In this document: positions 24,967 through 37,020 of the stretch, piece after piece
Position numbering within the stretch: the stretch's first letter is position 1
Layout of the letters: every line of letters starts with the position of its first letter
DNA from: Riptortus pedestris
Lineage: Eukaryota; Arthropoda; Insecta; Hemiptera; Alydidae
DNA length: 64,000 nucleotides
Reading direction: 5' to 3'
NCBI GenBank assembly: GCA_019009955.1
Contig: CM032228.1
Span: 259,590,001-259,654,000 of the forward strand
The notes under the pieces: generated by a model
Told to the model about the DNA's origin: nothing
The model's input: the letters and a program-made list of their open reading frames with translations, nothing else
Database searches by the model: none
Position numbers and translations under genes: made by a program

Positions 24967-25925
24967 ATCACATAGGTCTCCTCTCTGCAGATGCAAATGT
25001 AGCCCCATATCACATAGGTCTCCTCTCTGCAGATGCAAATGTAGCCCCATATCACACAGGTCTCCTCTCTGCAGATGCAAATGTAGCCCCATATCACATA
25101 GGTCTCCTCTCTGCAGATGCAATTTAGCCCCATATCACATAGGTCTCCTCTCTGCAGATGCAAATGTAGCCCCATATCACACAGGTCTCCTCTGCAGATG
25201 CAAATGTAGCCCCATATCACATAGGTCTCCTCTCTGCAGATGCAAATGTAGCCCCATATCACACAGGTCTCCTCTCTGCAGATGCAAATGTAGCCCCATA
25301 TCACATAGGTCTCCTCTCTGCAGATGCAAATGTAGCCCCATATCACACAGGTCTCCTCTCTGCAGATGCAAATGTAGCCCCATATCACATAGGTCTCCTC
25401 TCTGCAGATGCAATTTAGCCCCATATCACATAGGTCTCCTCTCTGCAGATGCAAATGTAGCCCCATATCACATAGGTCTCCTCTCTGCAGATGCAATTTA
25501 GCCCCATATCACATAGGTCTCCTCTCTGCAGATGCAAATGTAGCCCCATATCACATAGGTCTCCTCTCTGCAGATGCAAATGTAGCCCCATATCACACAG
25601 GTCTCCTCTCTGCAGATGCAAATGTAGCCCCATATCACACAGGTCTCCTCTCTGCAGATGCAAATGTAGCCCCATATCACACAGGTCTCCTCTCTGCAGA
25701 TGCAAATGTAGCCCCATATCACACAGGTCTCCTCTCTGCAGATGCAAATGTAGCCCCATATCACACAGGTCTCCTCTCTGCAGATGCAAATGTAGCCCCA
25801 TATCACATAGGTCTCCTCTCTGCAGATGCAAATGTAGCCCCATATCACATAGGTCTCCTCTCTGCAGATGCAAATGTAGCCCCATATCACATAGGTCTCC
25901 TCTCTGCAGATGCAAATGTAGCCCC
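24967..25925. repeat. 42-bp minisatellite, ~23 copies
   Basis: The unit is CACATAGGTCTCCTCTCTGC plus a 22-bp remainder. Variants are CACATAGG/CACACAGG and a 2-bp-shorter form (CAATTTAGCC) at about 25,120, 25,411 and 25,492, plus a CT loss at about 25,190. It joins the 54-bp array on the left and an R1-clade ORF2 fragment on the right without spacer. Confidence 0.95.
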
Positions 25926-26030
25926 TCTGGGCGTATCGGACAGTTTCGAGCGATGCATTGCAGGTGATGGCTGGCCAGCTTCCGATAGACCTGAAGGTAG
26001 TGAAGTGAGTTGCTACTAGCAGTAGCGTTA
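25926..26030 (+). pseudogene. R1-clade ORF2 fragment (post-thumb region)
   Basis: The plus strand reads AYRTVSSDALQVMAGQLPI followed by degenerate codons with a stop. It matches the minus-strand copy at about 26,905-26,990 almost base for base. It begins exactly at the end of the 42-bp array and fades by about 26,030, so it is an orphan piece in opposite orientation to the neighbouring copy. Confidence 0.85.
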
Positions 26031-26415
26031 CAAGAGTCTATTCCCTCCCCCCTCTCCTATTCCATGTCCCTGCCTCTCTACCCCCTCCCTTCTTTTTCCA
26101 CCTCTGTCCCTGCTGTACCTTGGGTTTTCCCAAACCAGGGGACTCAATTTAATAAGAGATATAAAATTTTCAATAGATTAATTGGGCCAGGTAATTTAGC
26201 CTAGCTCACCGAGCACGGCTAAGCATAAAAGTGCAACATTTGGGAGATTTAGTTTAATTCCGAAATATCCTCGGGGAACCCGCAGCTGCGACTCCTTTGC
26301 CTCTGTTCAGAGAAGTGGCAGCAAGAGCCTAACTAACTAGCCTACATACCTATAGCCTAAATACTAACCTAAACACACATAAAACTATACATATAATTTA
26401 CAAATAAATTCAATT
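26031..26415 (-). mobile_element. Probable 3' UTR of the R1-clade copy
   Basis: Lies directly downstream (minus strand) of the ORF2 stop and begins with an A-rich stretch. It includes a pyrimidine-rich stretch on the plus strand (26,040-26,130) and GGTTCCCCGAGGATATTTC on the minus strand. Non-coding. The end near 26,030 is inferred. Confidence 0.5.
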
Positions 26416-28395
26416 TTACTTTTTTTTTAACACCTCTTGGGCAAATGTCCTGAAGGCTGAAAATCTATCAGCGTCGTTTACAAACATGTCGTAGCTCTCA
26501 GGAGGCCAGTTCACATATGAGACGTTACTCATTAGCCGAATACGCTTGGCGTTGAAACGCGGCCATTGGAGGATCACGTGGGCAGCCGTATCCAACTCGC
26601 CGCAGGAGCACAATGGGGATTCCTTTCGTTTGAAGAAATGGAGCTTATTATTGAAGTCCTCGTGCCCACTGATAAGTTGGCTGGTGAAGTAATCTGGGAC
26701 GTAACACGTCAGCTTAGTTCTGGGAAAAATTAGTAGGTCATCCTACCTTTGCTGGAGTTGGTCCAGCGACTCTGCCAACTGTCCCAGATGGTTTCTTCAA
26801 TATGGTGGAGTGTTTCTCTAAGGTCCTGTTGTCCTATTTTGAAGACAGACTCTCCTATCTTGTAAGGCAATCCCCTGACTGCTTGGTATATAGCAACCTG
26901 CTTTGCTACCTCCAGGTTTATCGGAAGTTGGCCAGCCATCACCTGCAATGCATCGCTCGAAACTGTCCGATACGCCCTGGTTACTATTAGGAGAGCAATT
27001 CTTTGGGCTTGGCAAAGTAGGTTTGTGGTCGCTTTAGACATCTTTTTGGCCCAGGATGGAGCTGTGTAGCACACTATAGGGACAAACAAAGCTTTATATA
27101 AAATGCATCAATTTTTATCAGTGATTCCTCATGTATTACGAGCTATTGACCTTAGATGGTGAAATCCCGGAGATGAGATGCGTGAGGGTTGAGATTTAAC
27201 CTCTCCCTGATGTGGACTCCTAGGTATACTACTTTGGGCTGCAGTTGTAGCCTGGTCTCACCTATTACCTACCTTGGGGGCCACCCATGACAAAGCTTTC
27301 TTTTAACTAGTTCATCTGTATTTTCCGGCCGTTAAGCTGCAGTGAGTAACAATTCCTGTATTGCGATAATGGTCCAATAACTCGGCACTTCCAGCTCCGT
27401 AACCTCAATGCCAAGGGACCGCAACTTGAATAGCAGCTCGTCAAACACCAGTGCCCAGATGTAAGGCCCCAGCACAGAGCCTTGTGCACAACCCCGAGCT
27501 ACTTCCCTCCTGATCATCGTCTTCCCGCATGGCATCATAGCTGCTCTATTGCTCAAATAGCTCTTAAGCAATTTGTATACATTTCCTGGGTACTGCCTTC
27601 TCCTGAGTGCGCTTAGCATGGATTGGCCACATAGGTTATCAAAGGCCCCTGCGATATCGGAGAACATTTTTAAAACCTATTTGGGACCAAAACTTGCACT
27701 TTTTGGATCATATCACGAATTGCTTCTGTGGTAGGCCCCTTTTCCCTGCACCCAAATTGGTCTGGCGATGAATTGTTTTCCCAGATGCCCTTCATGCTAG
27801 CCTATCAATCTTTCCAACACTTCACTGCGGAAGTGGCACGATATCTAAACTCCATCTGTTCGCGTGCCTTGACGACTGCTACCACCTCAGCTTCTTTCCA
27901 TTTTAGGGGGAAATAACCACCTTGAGACACCCGTTATAAATTTCTTGAAGCCGGGTTCCTAAAACTTCACCACTATGCTTTATACAGCAGCCTCAATCTT
28001 TTCTGGTCTGGGTGACTTTGAATTCTCCAGTCTACCAATGACTTAACCGGTATTTATGCTGTCCAATTCGGTAACATTTCCATTATGCAATGGCTCACCT
28101 GGCAGATTCCTGCTCGTACGATTCTCCCAAAGCGGTGTCTTCAGGAAAAGCTTTCCTTAGGTGCGCTGAGATGCTATACTCAAAGGTTTGACTGCAGCCG
28201 GTATTCGTGAGAACTGTCGTGTAGAAACAATTGACAGCGATTATTCGTGCCGCCATCTTATATTGTAGGCTTCATACGTTCCTTATTGACTCCCTTTTAA
28301 CAAATTCTTCCCATGCTTTTTCTTCAACATTTTGACCAATTAGTGGAATTGATTATTTAACTCCTAGTAGTGGGCTTTTAACGCCCATAGATTGA
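26416..28395 (-). pseudogene. R1-clade non-LTR retrotransposon ORF2, degenerate (RT to C-terminal knuckle)
   Basis: Read on the minus strand. A pre-RT linker near 28,150-28,395 is homologous to the copy at 55,380-55,560. RT motif A is DIAGAFDNL (about 27,660), and motif B is ARGCAQGSVLGP (about 27,480; GCPQGS expected). The catalytic YADD region is degraded near 27,390, where a plausible frame reads EVPSYWTII. The thumb has APSWAKK (about 27,050) followed by AYRTVSSDALQVMAGQLPI. The C-terminal CSCGELDTAAHVIL..W block (about 26,605) resembles the usual C-C-H-C knuckle with its last Cys replaced by Trp. Several frameshifts separate the segments, so the copy is dead. It is in the same orientation as the 54.2-kb copy. 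Confidence 0.9.
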
Positions 28396-28835
28396 TCTGC
28401 CGACTTATTCAAAGGGCTTTTTTTTTCTTGAAGGAAAACACCAACGGCTCCGTATACATTTAGGATGGCCTCATGATATTTTTTTGAACTGCGCCAAACC
28501 ACCAATGATAAAATAAAATCACAGACTGGGCTCGAGGAATCAAGTCGGATTGCTAAATTTCGACGTATGCTAATGCTTTGTTCCGCCTGCCGCACACGTT
28601 CCATTCCAAGAGGGCAGACAGAGCACTAAACATTTTTCTATTTGTTATCCCGTTGCGCCAAACCACCATAAATGGGCAGAAGTCTGAGAGGAAAAGGCGA
28701 AAAAGATTCCCCCCGTGGATTTGGCCGCCTGGAAAGCCTTTGCTTGCTCCTGTAGCTCTCGGTGAAACATTTATCTCTATCAATGCTCCGCCTGAGAGGG
28801 CTTTAGACTGGAAGAAGAGGAAGGAGGAGGTGGGC
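28396..28835. other. Unassigned sequence upstream of the R1-clade copy
   Basis: On the minus strand TGGTGGTTTGGCGCA occurs twice (about 28,490 and 28,665), suggesting a local duplication of a W-rich segment such as the one preceding RT in R1-clade ORF2. No open frame can be defended. Confidence 0.4.
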
Positions 28836-29312
28836 GGGGGGGTGTTAGGCAGAGGAGGGGGGGGGTGTTAGGCAGAGGAGGGGGGGGGGGGGGGGTTTGG
28901 CAGAGGAGGGGGGGGGGGGGTTTAGGCAGAGGAGGGGGGGGGGTGTTAGGCAGAGGAGGGGGGGGTGTTAGGCAGAGGAGGGGGGGGGGGGTGTTAGGCA
29001 GAGGAGGGGCGGGGGGGGTGTTAGGCAGAGGAGGGGGGGGGGTGTTAGGCAGAGGAGGGGGGGGGGTGTTAGGCAGAGGAGGGGGGGGGGGGGTGTTAGG
29101 CAGAGGAGGGGGGGGGGGGTGTTAGGCAGAGGAGGGGGGGGGGTGTTAGGCAGAGGAGGGGGGGGGGGTTGAGGCAGGGGGGGGGGGGTGTGTGGGAGGG
29201 GAGGGGGGGGGGGGGGTGTTAGGCAGAGGAGGGCGGGGGGGGGTGTTAGGCAGAGGAGGGGGGGGGTGTTAGGCAGAGGAGGGGGGGTGTTAGGCAGAGG
29301 AGGGGGGGGGGT
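28836..29312 (+). repeat. G-rich variable array (GTGTTAGGCAGAGGAGG + G9-16)
   Basis: About 19 units of a TTAGGCAGAGGAGG core separated by G-runs of about 7-18. G-quadruplex potential on the plus strand is high throughout. Run lengths vary from unit to unit, as expected from slippage or from sequencing error in homopolymers. Confidence 0.95.
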
Positions 29313-30107
29313 GCACCCTCACCCAGCCACAGAGAGACGCGCGCACAAGCAATCATGCCCCTCACCCAGCCACACAGAGACGCGCGCACAAGCATGCATG
29401 CCCCTCACCCAGCAACAGAGAGACGCTCGCAAATGCAAGCATGACAAGCATGCATGCCCCTCACCCAGCCACAGAGAGACGCGCGCACACGCATGCATGC
29501 CCCTCACCCAGCCACAGAGGGACGCACGCACAGGCATGCATGCACCCTCAACCAGCCTCAGAGAGACGCGCGCACAAGCATGCATGCCCCTCACCCAGCC
29601 ACAGAGAGACGCGCGCACAAGCATGCATGCCCCTCACCCAGCCACAGAGAGACGCGCGCACAAGCATGCATGCCCCTCACCCAGCCACAGAGAGACGCGC
29701 GCAAAGAGCATGCATGCCCCTCACCCAGACACAGAGAGACGCGCGCACAAGCATGCATGCCCCTCACACAGCCACAGAGAGACGCGCGCACAAGCATGCA
29801 GGCCCCTCACCCAGCCACAGAGAGACGCGCGCAAAGGCATGCATGCCCCTCACCCAGCCTCAGAGAGACGCGCGCAAAGACATGCATGCCCCTCACCCAG
29901 CCACAGAGAGACGCGCGCACAAGCATGCATGCCCCTCACCCAGCCACAGAGAGACGCGCGCACAAGCATGCATGCCCCTCACCCAGCCACAGAGAGACGC
30001 GCGCACAAGCATGCATGCCCCTCACCCAGCCACAGAGAGACGCGCGCACAAGCATGCATGCCCCTCACCCAGCCACAGAGAGACGCGCGCACAAGCATGC
30101 ATGCCCC
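29313..30107. repeat. 43-bp minisatellite, ~18 copies
   Basis: The unit contains CCTCACCCAGCCACAGAGAG and then ACGCGCGCACAAGCATGCAT. The second half is largely alternating purine-pyrimidine. It follows the G-rich array immediately. Because 43 is not a multiple of three, the long open frames arise from cycling through stop-free frames. Confidence 0.97.
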
Positions 30108-30946
30108 TTATTTATTTTTCTGTTTTATTAAAAATGTAAAGTGCTAAATATTTGTTTACATGTTTGTGTTTTTAAGAGCTGAATAATTATGGGTATGTAT
30201 GGACTAGATCTAGTCACTAATTGATAGAATTTCTGTTAAAGGCCACGTTTTCTGTGTTTGTCCGTGAATGGTTTATAGGTCGATCGCAAACATCACATTT
30301 TGCCCCTTCTTTCTTTACTATTAGGAATCCACGATTAAGGATAGAAAATCTTAATAAATGGTTCGAACTAGGCTTTTAGAATTTGGATGATCTTTCGCCA
30401 ACTATGAAAATGTTAATAAACTTGATATATGAACTTTTCAAGTATTCAAGTTCTATTGAAGTATTGATTATATATTGTTCTAACTAAAGGAAAATAGCAA
30501 ATAGAAAGTATGTATAAAACCATGAGCGAGTTGTTCCAGTACTTGGGATATTTGCTAAGTTTGCTTTGTACCTGAGAGAGGGATTTATTTTTTTTTTTGT
30601 GGTCCTCAAGAGGCGTTCGGGGTATCAAGAAACATTCTGAGCATACGTGTGAAGAAACAATTGTGAAAAGTAATTGCTCAAAAAGTATAAATTAAAAATC
30701 TTATAGTTAAATGTATTCATTTCATTTGATAAATATATATTTTTGGGGAGCTGCTTCCCTGGTTAGGAGAGAGAATGGAGAAGGCGGGAAATAAGGATGT
30801 ACAGCCCTATCTAGCGGCCTCTAGAGGAAATCCCTAGTTGGCCCAGTCGCCGCTAGGCAGCGCCTCTCCTAAATCGATATCCCCTCTTCATCCCAGAGCT
30901 GCCCAAAACCCTTCATTCATATAATTCCAATACTACTCTATATAAT
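30108..30946. other. AT-rich spacer grading into a possible retrotransposon 5' region
   Basis: No coding signature to about 30,760. From there to 30,946 GC rises (AGCGGCCTCTAGAGG, GTCGCCGCTAGGCAGC); this may be the 5' UTR or earlier ORF1 of the element whose ORF1 fragment begins at about 30,947. Confidence 0.45.
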
Positions 30947-31165
30947 CTCTAGCTGCCCCTCCCCCATATACCAATAAATCAAACGAATGCCAGAGTGAAG
31001 AAAGTTCAATTTCCAAGCTTCTAAATGCCCTGGAGAAAATTGAAATGCGTTTATCATCTCTGGAAAAAACAATTGTCAAGAATAAATTACCACTTGATAA
31101 AGCAGTTGAAAAGGTAAAGCCAAAAGGAAATAGCTTCGATTCAAAGAACATAGAAGAAATGACTT
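30947..31165 (+). pseudogene. Retrotransposon ORF1 (gag-like) fragment with coiled-coil character
   Basis: An open plus-strand frame after a stop near 30,944 contains SISKLLNALEKIEMRLSSLE, a heptad-like amphipathic segment, then a Lys-rich stretch (KAVEKVKPKG) and a stop (TGA) just before the first repeat unit. This is typical of the region before the RNA-binding part of a LINE ORF1. It leads straight into an array that reads in a similar compositional style, so I treat 30.9-37.6 kb as one broken-up element in plus orientation. Family assignment rests on style and order, not on a conserved motif. Confidence 0.55.
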
Positions 31166-34100
31166 GAGGGAAAGATGTCACCAGCTGCAATGAACCTAGG
31201 GATAGCTGGAAAGATGTCACCAGCTGCAATGAACCAACCACAACAAGACCATTACATAATACATCAAAACAGAGTGACAATGTGCTTCCTAAACCTAGGG
31301 ATAGCTGGAAAGATGTCACCAGCTGCAATGAACCAACCGCAACAAGACCATTACATAATACATCAAAACAGAGTGACAATGTGCTTCCTAAACCTAGGGA
31401 TAGCTGGAAAGATGTCACCAGCTGCAATGAACCAACCGCAACAAGACCATTACATAATACATCAAAACAGAGTGACAATGTCCTTCCTAAACCTAGGGAT
31501 AGCTGGAAAGATGTCACCAGCTGCAATGAACCAACCGCAACAAGACCATTACATAATACATCAAAACAGAGTGACAATGTGCTTCCTAAACCTAGGGATA
31601 GCTGGAAAGATGTCACCAGCTGCAATGAACCAACCGCAACAAGACCATTACATAATACATCAAAACAGAGTGACAATGTACTTTCCTAAACCTAGGGATA
31701 GCTGGAAAGATGTCACCAGCTGCAATGAACCAACCGCAACAAGACCATTACATAATACATCAAAACAGAGTGACAATGTGCTTCCTAAACCTAGGGATAG
31801 CTGGAAAGATGTCACCAGCTGCAATGAACCAACCGCAACAAGACCATTACATAATACATCAAAACAGAGTGACAATGTGCTTCCTAAACCTAGGGATAGC
31901 TGGAAAGATGTCACCAGCTGCAATGAACCAACCACAACAAGACCATTACATAATACATCAAAACAGAGTGACAATGTGCTTCCTAAACCTAGGGATAGCT
32001 GGAAAGATGTCACCAGCTGCAATGAACCAACCGCAAAAAGACCATTACATAATACATCAAAACAGAGTGACAATGTGCTTCCTAAACCTAGGGATAGCTG
32101 GAAAGATGTCACCAGCTGCAATGGACCATCCGCAACAACACCATTACATAATACATCAAAACAGAGTGACAATGTGCTTCCTAAACCTAGGGATAGCTGG
32201 AAAGATGTCACCAGCTGCAATGAACCAACCGCAACAAGACCATTACATAATACATCAAAACAGAGTGACAATGTGCTTCCTAAACCTAGGGATAGCTGGA
32301 AAGATGTCACCAGCTGCAATGAACCAACCGCAACAAGACCATTACGTAATACATCAAAACAGAGTGACAATGTACTTTCCTAAACCTAGGGATAGCTAGA
32401 AAGATGTCACCAGCTGCAATGAACCAACCGCAACAAGACCATTACATAATACATCAAAACAGAGTGACAATGTCCTTCCTAAACCTAGGGATAGCTGGAA
32501 AGATGTCACCAGCTGCAATGAACCAACCGCAACAAGACCATTACATAATACATCAAAACAGAGTGACAATGTGCTTCCTAAACCTAGGGATAGCTGGAAA
32601 GATGTCACCAGCTGCAATGAACCAACAGCAAAAAGACCATTACGTAATACATTAAAACAGAGTGACAATGTGCTTCCTAAACCTAGGGATAGCTGGAAAG
32701 ATGTCACCAGCTGCAATGAACCAACCGCAACAAGACCATTACATAATACATCAAAACAGAGTGACAATGTGCTTCCTAAACCTAGGGATAGCTGGAAAGA
32801 TGTCACCAGCTGCAATGAACCAACCGCAACAAGACCATTACATAATACATCAAAACAGAGTGACAATGTACTTTCCTAAACCTTGGGATAGCTAGAAAGA
32901 TGTCACCAGCTGCAATGAACCAACCGCAACAAGACCATTACGTAATATATCAAAACAGAGTGACAATGTGCTTCCTAAACCTAGGGATAGCTGGAAAGAT
33001 GTCACCAGCTGCAATGAACCAACCGCAACATGAGCATTACATAATACATCAAAACAGAGTGACAATGTGCTTCCTAAACCTAGGGATAGCTGGAAAGATG
33101 TCACCAGCTGCAATGAACCAACCGCAACAAGACCATTACATAATACATCAAAACAGAGTGACAATGTGCTTCCTAAACCTAGGGATAGCTGGAAAGATGT
33201 CACCAGCTGCAATGAACCAACCGCAACAAGACCATTACATAATACATCAAAACAGAGTGACAATGTGCTTCCTAAACCTAGGGATAGCTGGAAAGATGTC
33301 ACCAGCTGCAATGAACCAACCGCAACAGAACCATTACATAATACATCAAAACAGAGTGACAATGTGCTTCCTAAACCTAGGGATAGCTGGAAAGATGTCA
33401 CCAGCTGCAATGAACCAACCACAACAAGACCATTACATAATACATCAAAACAGAGTGACAATGTGCTTCCTAAACCTAGGGATAGCTGGAAAGATGTCAC
33501 CAGCTGCAATGAACCAACCGCAACAAGACCATTACATAATACATCAAAACAGAGTGACAATGTGCTTCCTAAACCTAGGGATAGCTGGAAAGATGTCACC
33601 AGCTGCAATGAACCAACCGCAACAAGACCATTACGTAATACATCAAAACAGAGTGACAATGTGCTTCCTAAACCTAGGGATAGCTGGAAAGATGTCACCA
33701 GCTGCAATGAACCAACCGCAACAAGACCATTACATAATACATCAAAACAGAGTGACAATGTGCTTCCTAAACCTAGGGATAGCTGGAAAGATGTCACCAG
33801 CTGCAATGAACCAACCGCAACAAGACCATTACATAATACATCAAAACAGAGTGACAATGTGCTTCCTAAACCTAGGGATAGCTGGAAAGATGTCACCAGC
33901 TGCAATGAACCAACCGCAACAAGACCATTACATAATACATCAAAACAGAGTGACAATGTGCTTCCTAAACCTAGGGATAGCTGGAAAGATGTCACCAGCT
34001 GCAATGAACCAACCGCAACAAGACCATTACATAATACATCAAAACAGAGTGACAATGTGCTTCCTAAACCTAGGGATAGCTGGAAAGATGTCACCAGCTG

Positions 34101-34788
34101 CAATGAACCAACCGCAACAAGACCATTACATAATACATCAAAACAGAGTGACAATGTGCTTCCTAAACCTAGGGATAGCTGGAAAGATGTCACCAGCTGC
34201 AATGAACCAACCTCAACGAGACCATTACGAAATACATCAAAACAGAGTGACAATGTTCTTCCTAAACCTAGGGATAGCTGGAAAGATGTCACCAGCTGCA
34301 ATGAACCAATTGCAACAAGACCATTACATAATACATCAAAACAGAGTGACAATGTGCTTCCTAAACCTAGGGATAGCTGGAAAGATGTCACCAGCTGCAA
34401 TGAACCAACCGCAACAAGACCATTACATAATACATCAAAACAGAGTGACAATGTGCTTCCTAAACCTAGGGATAGCTGGAAAGATGTCACCAGCTGCAAT
34501 GAACCAACCACAACAAGACCATTACATAATACATCAAAACAGAGTGACAATGTGCTTCCTAAACCTAGGGATAGCTGGAAAGATGTCACCAGCTGCAATG
34601 AACCAACAGCAAAAAGACCATTACGTAATACATCAAAACACAGTGACAATGTGCTTCCTAAACCTAGGGATAGCTGGAAAGATGTCACCAGCTGCAATGA
34701 ACCAACAGCAAAAAGACCATTACGTAATACATCAAAACACAGTGACAATGTGCTTCCTAAACCTAGGGATAGCTGGAAAGATGTCATA
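31166..34788. repeat. 99-bp array inside a retrotransposon ORF1, ~36 copies
   Basis: CCTAGGGATAGCTGG recurs from 31,195 to 34,762 (36 x 99 + 3 bp). The extra 3 bp come from three separate +1 units (TGTACTTTCC for TGTGCTTCC, at 31,677, 32,371 and 32,867). Each unit encodes a 33-residue period with SWKDVTSCNEP, RPLHNTSKQSDNVLPKPRD on the plus strand. It is preceded by ORF1-like coding sequence and followed without a gap by an array of endonuclease-like sequence. Frames of 620-660 codons on both strands are by-products. Confidence 0.95.
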
Positions 34789-36464
34789 CATCTTTCTCCC
34801 GATAAGCCCGTCAATCTACTTGGATATACCATTATCTCCTTAAGGATAATAACGTTTTCGTCCTCCAAGACACACATCTTTCTCCCGATAAGCCCGTCAA
34901 TCTACTTGGATATACCATTATCTCCTTAAGGATAATAACGTTTTCGTCCTCCAAGACACACATCTTTCTCCCGATAAGCCCGTCAATCTACTTGGATATA
35001 CCATTATCTCCTTAAGGATAATAACGTTTTCGTCCTCCAAGACACACATCTTTCTCCCGATAAGCCCGTCAATCTACTTGGATATACCATTATCTCCTTA
35101 AGGATAATAACGTTTTCGTCCTCCAAGACACACATCTTTCTCCCGATAAGCCCGTCAATCTACTTGGATATACCATTATCTCCTTAAGGATAATAACGTT
35201 TTCGTCCTCCAAGACACACATCTTTCTCCCGATAAGCCCGTCAATCTACTTGGATATACCATTATCTCCTTAAGGATAATAACGGCTTCGTCCTCCAAGA
35301 CACACATCTTTCTCCCGATAAGCCCGTCAATCTACTTGGATATACCATTATCTCCTTAAGGATAATAACGTTTTCGTCCTCCAAGACACACATCTTTCTC
35401 CCGATAAGCCCGTCAATCTACTTGGATATACCATTATCTCCTTAAGGATAATAACGTTTTCGTCCTCCAAGACACACATCTTTCTCCCGATAAGCCCGTC
35501 AATCTACTTGGATATACCATTATCTCCTTAAGGATAATAACGTTTTCGTCCTCCAAGACACACATCTTTCTCCCGTAAGCCCGTCAATCTACTTGGATAT
35601 ACCATTATCTCCTTAAGGATAATAACGTTTTCGTCCTCCAAGACACACATCTTTCTCCCGATAAGCCCGTCAATCTACTTGGATATACCATTATCTCCTT
35701 AAGGATAATAACGTTTTCGTCCTCCAAGACACACATCTTTCTCCCGATAAGCCCGTCAATCTACTTGGATATACCATTATCTCCTTAAGGATAATAACGT
35801 TTTCGTCCTCCAAGACACACATCTTTCTCCCGATAACCCCGACAATCTACTTAGATATACCATTATCTCCTTAAGGATAATAACGTTTTCGTCCTCCAAG
35901 ACACACATCTTTCTCCCGTAAGCCCGTCAATCTACTTGGATATACCATTATCTCCTTAAGGATAATAACGTTTTCGTCCTCCAAGACACACATCTTTCTC
36001 CCGATAACCCCGACAATCTACTTAGATATACCATTATCTCCTTAAGGATAATAACGTTTTCGTCCTCCAAGACACACATCTTTCTCCCGATAAGCCCGTC
36101 AATCTACTTGGATATACCATTATCTCCTTAAGGATAATAACGTTTTCGTCCTCCAAGACACACATCTTTCTCCCGATAAGCCCGTCAATCTACTTAGATA
36201 TACCATTATCTCCTTAAGGATAATAACGTTTTCGTCCTCCAAGACACACATCTTTCTCCCGATAAGCCCGTCAATCTACTTGGATATACCATTATCTCCT
36301 TAAGGATAATAACGGCTTCGTCCTCCAAGACACACATCTTTCTCCCGATAAGCCCGTCAATCTACTTGGATATACCATTATCTCCTTAAGGATAATAACG
36401 TTTTCGTCCTCCAAGACACACATCTTTCTCCCGTAAGCCCGTCAATCTACTTGGATATACCATT
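34789..36464. repeat. 86-bp array of an endonuclease-like coding segment, ~19.5 copies
   Basis: CATCTTTCTCCCG recurs every 86 bp from 34,789 to 36,421, with 1-bp losses (CCCGTAAGC) at about 35,575, 35,915 and 36,432. One plus-strand frame of each unit reads VFVLQDTHLSPDKPVNLLGY followed by TII, which resembles the N-terminal part of the APE-type endonuclease of non-LTR elements (a LQ-(D/E)-T-H-L block, then GY). As 86 is not a multiple of three, the frame is lost in each next unit. A few units share TAACCCCGAC or AACGGCTTCG variants. Confidence 0.93.
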
Positions 36465-37020
36465 CATAGACGACTTATTAGGAGGTTTACAACGATACCT
36501 GTGCTAGTGACCATTTTCCAATTATTACCAAAACTATTTAGCCCAGGAACAGGCTCACCTGAAGTAAAATCCACAATACAATACCAAACTAGTGAACTAG
36601 GCAGAATATAAACATCTCACTGAGTGCCAATTACGTACACTGGACTGTAATATAATACAAAACTTGATGAAAATAATTTAGGGGGTTGTCAACAAATCTT
36701 GTTGATTTTATCATTTCTAAACCATTAAACTCCAGCAAATGAGATTTGGAGATTTGATACTGTGAATAAAATATTAATTAAGAGATATACGTAGACCACC
36801 TATTTCCGCCCTCCAAGATGAACATATGACTCTTCATACAGACCAAATTACCATCAGTCATATATTTAGTAATCATTTAACAAAATTTCATGTTTAGCCA
36901 ATATTTCCAATGATTCACTTTTTCATAAAAATAACTTCATTTTTATGAAACAAATGTTGATGTCAATCTATATAACCTATTGAATGGTCGCCTCATATTA
37001 AATTAATTCAAATTGTGCTT
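36465..37020 (+). other. Degenerate region between endonuclease-like array and RT; no clear coding
   Basis: AT-rich with stops in all frames. By position it would be the rest of the endonuclease and the pre-RT linker, but I see no conserved motif. No other feature recognised. Confidence 0.4.

Noticed and set aside
23820..25127. A 435-codon open frame across the 54-bp and 42-bp arrays
   Set aside because: Both unit lengths are multiples of three and the units lack stops in that phase. There is no non-repeat coding sequence, signal or domain.
26416..28395. R1 insertion in 28S rDNA
   Set aside because: The clade matches R1-like elements, but no rRNA gene sequence flanks any copy, so these are not at the canonical rDNA site.
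29188..30147. Gly-rich and His/Arg-rich frames of 230-320 codons
   Set aside because: Created by the G-rich array and a 43-bp unit open in several phases.
31175..34929. Frames of 400-660 codons on both strands over the 99-bp array
   Set aside because: By-products of a 99-bp stop-free unit. Only the ORF1-like sense frame has a plausible coding ancestry, and it is broken by three +1 units.
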